Assembly: GCA_023251595.1 (NCBI GenBank)
Contig: JAHEYM010000028.1
Span: 1-16,594, forward strand
DNA length: 16,594 bases
Direction: 5' to 3'
From: Bacteroidota bacterium
Lineage (GTDB): Bacteria > Bacteroidota > Bacteroidia > AKYH767-A > JABDAW01
Part shown: piece by piece, positions 15,029 to 16,594 of the stretch
Position numbering within the stretch: position 1 is the first letter of the stretch
Layout of the letters: each line of letters opens with the position of its first letter
Notes under the pieces: model-generated
What the model saw: the letters and a program-made list of their open reading frames with translations, nothing else
Database searches by the model: none
Told to the model about the DNA's origin: nothing
Made by a program: the position numbers and the translations under genes

Positions 15029-16312
15029 TTATTTGATGTCAGGACCGCGGGCCGCTATGGGCAAGTCTTTCATGTTTTTCCCGAACTTAAAGTTGAAACC
15101 GAAATCAATTACATCAATACTTTTGTTGTAGTCGGCGATGAAATTCTGTTCCGTAAGAGATGCACCGATCATCGAAACGGTATAGTGAAGATAAGAGAGA
15201 TCGACTGTCACTCTTTCACCGAATTTAATTCCCACACCGAAAGAAAAACCCCAGGTGTTTTTGTCAGGTAGCTCCGGACTTATATACCCATTCTGCATCG
15301 GTGAAAAATCGTAAAATGTTCCGGCTCTGAAAATTGTCGATGGCTTATACTGATAAGAAGCGCCGAAACCGATAAAGTTCACATCTTTGAAATTCCTTGC
15401 ACTTTTAACATCCGGTGTTTTTTCATTTGCAAAATCAAATCGCAATGTATCATAACTGCTCCAGTAAGTTCTCCAAAAATCGAGTGCGATTGTCCATTTT
15501 TCATCATAAAATTTTCGACTAATACCCACACAAAGTACTGCGGGCAGTGTAACTGAAGATGTGAAACTTGTTTCAGCAGGAAACCTGTCGAGGACTGCAG
15601 CAGGAAAATTTGTGAACTCTGCTTTCCCATTATTCAGATTAACTTTGAGACTCGAACGATAATCAATTCCAAGGGTAAAATAATTTTTCACTTTAGACAA
15701 AACACCGATATTGAATCCCGTACTTTTTCCGCTACCTGTGAGGTGCGCTTCACCCATAGAAGTCGTCGCCGTTTGCAAGGGAGCCGCCTGTCTCAGTTCA
15801 AAATCGCCGGTGGCATAAACAAACCCTGCTCCTACCTGCAACCAATCTTTGAAGGCATATCCGATCGACGGTTGAAACATGAATGTTTTAAGCGAAAGTT
15901 CCTGCACGATATATCGTCCTTCCCAATTATCCGGATAAGTTGAGCGAGCGCCAAACTGATTATTCACAAGCATCCCCACAGTGAGTTTCTCGTTCAGTTT
16001 ATAAATATAATAGAACTGTATCGGCGTTGCCACGGGCGAAGTTTGATCAGTATTGTCGACCGCGACTGTATGAACAGAAACATTTGGGATGATCAATGAT
16101 AAACCTGTGTATAGTTCGTGACGATTGGTTAATCCACTCATTCCACCCGGATTAAAATAAATACAGGAGGCATCATTCGCCACACCCGTAAATGCACCAC
16201 CCATACCTAATGCCTTGCTACCCTGCGTATTGATCTGAAATCCACCCGCGAATGAATGGAGCGAAGAATACAGAAAGAGAAAGAGTGATGGAAGGAGAAG
16301 CTTGAATTTCAT
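15029..16312 (-). CDS. FadL/OmpP1/TodX-family outer-membrane transport protein
   Basis: A 427-residue outer-membrane beta-barrel of the FadL family, which lets long-chain fatty acids or other hydrophobic compounds cross the outer membrane. The signal peptide (about residues 1-22, ending SFA) is followed by GGFQINTQGSKALGMGGAF and ASCIYFNPGGMSGL, the N-terminal hatch-like segment and NPA/NPG motif characteristic of the family. The rest is alternating amphipathic strands (LTVGMLVNNQFGA, LQVGAGFVYATGDFELRQ, WGFSFGVGIKFGERVTVDLSYLHY). The barrel is complete: the last strand FDFGFNFKFG is followed by a short tail. Its promoter region carries a direct repeat that may be a regulator site. It is divergent from the 2-oxoacid oxidoreductase gene. 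Substrate is not deducible, and I use no symbol because family membership does not establish fatty-acid transport. Confidence 0.92.
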   Translation of the reverse strand: MKFKLLLPSLFLFLYSSLHSFAGGFQINTQGSKALGMGGAFTGVANDASCIYFNPGGMSGLTNRHELYTGLSLIIPNVSVHTVAVDNTDQTSPVATPIQFYYIYKLNEKLTVGMLVNNQFGARSTYPDNWEGRYIVQELSLKTFMFQPSIGYAFKDWLQVGAGFVYATGDFELRQAAPLQTATTSMGEAHLTGSGKSTGFNIGVLSKVKNYFTLGIDYRSSLKVNLNNGKAEFTNFPAAVLDRFPAETSFTSSVTLPAVLCVGISRKFYDEKWTIALDFWRTYWSSYDTLRFDFANEKTPDVKSARNFKDVNFIGFGASYQYKPSTIFRAGTFYDFSPMQNGYISPELPDKNTWGFSFGVGIKFGERVTVDLSYLHYTVSMIGASLTEQNFIADYNKSIDVIDFGFNFKFGKNMKDLPIAARGPDIK

Positions 16313-16321
16313 CGTTGAAGA

Positions 16322-16342
16322 ATAGGTGACAAAAATAGGTGA
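16322..16342. promoter_or_regulatory. Direct repeat ATAGGTGA at the porin promoter, possible operator
   Basis: ATAGGTGA occurs at 16322-16329 and 16335-16342, 13 nt apart. The second copy overlaps the candidate -7 element of the porin promoter, and the first covers the expected transcription start. The placement suits a repressor site. A simple 13-bp duplication is the alternative. Confidence 0.35.
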
Positions 16343-16363
16343 TTTTGCTCAACTTATAAGAAA
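16330..16363 (-). promoter_or_regulatory. Candidate promoter for the FadL-like porin
   Basis: On the minus strand TATTTTTG (16330-16337) matches TAnnTTTG. TTTC (16360-16363) is a three-of-four match to the -33 element with a 22-nt spacer, at the long end of the usual range. The ATG at 16312 is 17 nt beyond the -7 element. The -33 element is weak, so the call is moderate. Confidence 0.4.
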
Positions 16364-16395
16364 GGAAACAGAAATATGATTTTCGTCAGTTTAGT

Positions 16396-16426
16396 TTTTT
16401 TTCAACATAGAGAAGCCGTACCTTTG
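16396..16426 (+). promoter_or_regulatory. Bacteroidota-type promoter for the 2-oxoacid oxidoreductase gene
   Basis: TACCTTTG at 16419-16426 matches the TAnnTTTG -7 consensus. TTTT at 16396-16399, within a T-run, is a three-of-four -33 match with a 19-nt spacer. The start codon is at 16454, giving a leader of about 20 nt. Confidence 0.55.
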
Positions 16427-16453
16427 CGAAAAATATTTCTTCCTATAATTAAG

Positions 16454-16594
16454 ATGGCAAATACGACAGAAACACTCGATTCGGTTATCATCCGTTTTGC
16501 AGGAGATTCCGGCGACGGGATGCAGCTCACGGGCACACAGTTTACCAACACAGTGGCGATTTTCGGAAACGATCTCAGTACTTTTCCTGATTTC
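16454..16594 (+). CDS. 2-oxoacid:acceptor oxidoreductase alpha subunit, N-terminal fragment
   Basis: The first 47 codons of a gene that leaves the right edge of the window. The translation begins MANTTETLDSVIIRFAGDSG and continues through DGMQLTGTQFTNTVAIFGNDLSTFPDF. The GDSGDGMQLTGTQF segment is the N-terminal gamma-domain motif of fused gamma/alpha subunits of 2-oxoglutarate (or related) ferredoxin oxidoreductases, KorA-like. These oxidatively decarboxylate 2-oxoacids to acyl-CoA in the cytoplasm, together with a thiamine-diphosphate-binding beta subunit expected just outside the window. The ATG at 16454 follows a good TAnnTTTG promoter. Subtype (2-oxoglutarate against pyruvate or branched-chain) cannot be set from 47 residues. 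The gene is divergent from the porin, with 141 nt between the two starts. Confidence 0.9.
   Translation, partial: MANTTETLDSVIIRFAGDSGDGMQLTGTQFTNTVAIFGNDLSTFPDF

Overview
The window looks like chromosomal DNA of a Bacteroidota bacterium; I cannot name a genus. The evidence is AT-rich DNA, mostly absent Shine-Dalgarno sequences, several TAnnTTTG -7 promoter elements with a -33 element about 19 nt upstream, an ECF sigma factor start of the Bacteroidota type, an OmpP1/FadL-type porin, and Bacteroidota-like protein sequences throughout. No tRNA, rRNA, CRISPR array, transposase or phage gene was seen. Every intergenic gap is under 300 bases.

Layout. (1) 1-192: 5' end of an ECF sigma factor gene (minus strand) and a divergent promoter region. 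(2) 193-3978, plus strand: a bifunctional class A penicillin-binding protein, then both subunits of a 3-oxoacid CoA-transferase (scoA, scoB). (3) 4036-12129, plus strand: a tightly packed envelope-glycan block. It holds two GT2 glycosyltransferases of the polyprenyl-phosphate-sugar synthase type, a DUF2079 membrane protein carrying a C-terminal fascin-like beta-trefoil, an MBOAT O-acyltransferase (AlgI-like), an AlgJ/AlgX-like SGNH protein, and a polytopic GT-C-like protein. Junctions up to the SGNH gene overlap or lie within about 10 nt. (4) 12187-16312, minus strand: a full-length paralogue of that last GT-C-like protein (tail to tail with it), a secreted alpha/beta-hydrolase-fold protein lacking its expected catalytic Ser and His, and a FadL-like outer-membrane porin. 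(5) 16454-16594: the start of a 2-oxoacid:acceptor oxidoreductase alpha subunit, divergent from the porin.

How the genes could work together (inference): the GT2 enzymes would load sugars onto a lipid phosphate at the cytoplasmic face. The DUF2079 and GT-C-like proteins could use such donors on the periplasmic side. The MBOAT/SGNH pair would move an acyl group, probably acetyl, across the membrane onto the glycan. The C-terminal soluble domains of the three polytopic proteins could hold the acceptor. No flippase, polymerase or export gene is in the window, so the product cannot be identified.

Short non-coding repeats sit at several gene ends: a 25-bp element with an internal palindrome (two copies, 3991 and 14929) and 7- and 8-bp tandem repeats. 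One copy of the 25-bp element abuts, and may have altered, the start of the first glycosyltransferase; the other lies in the predicted leader of the hydrolase mRNA.
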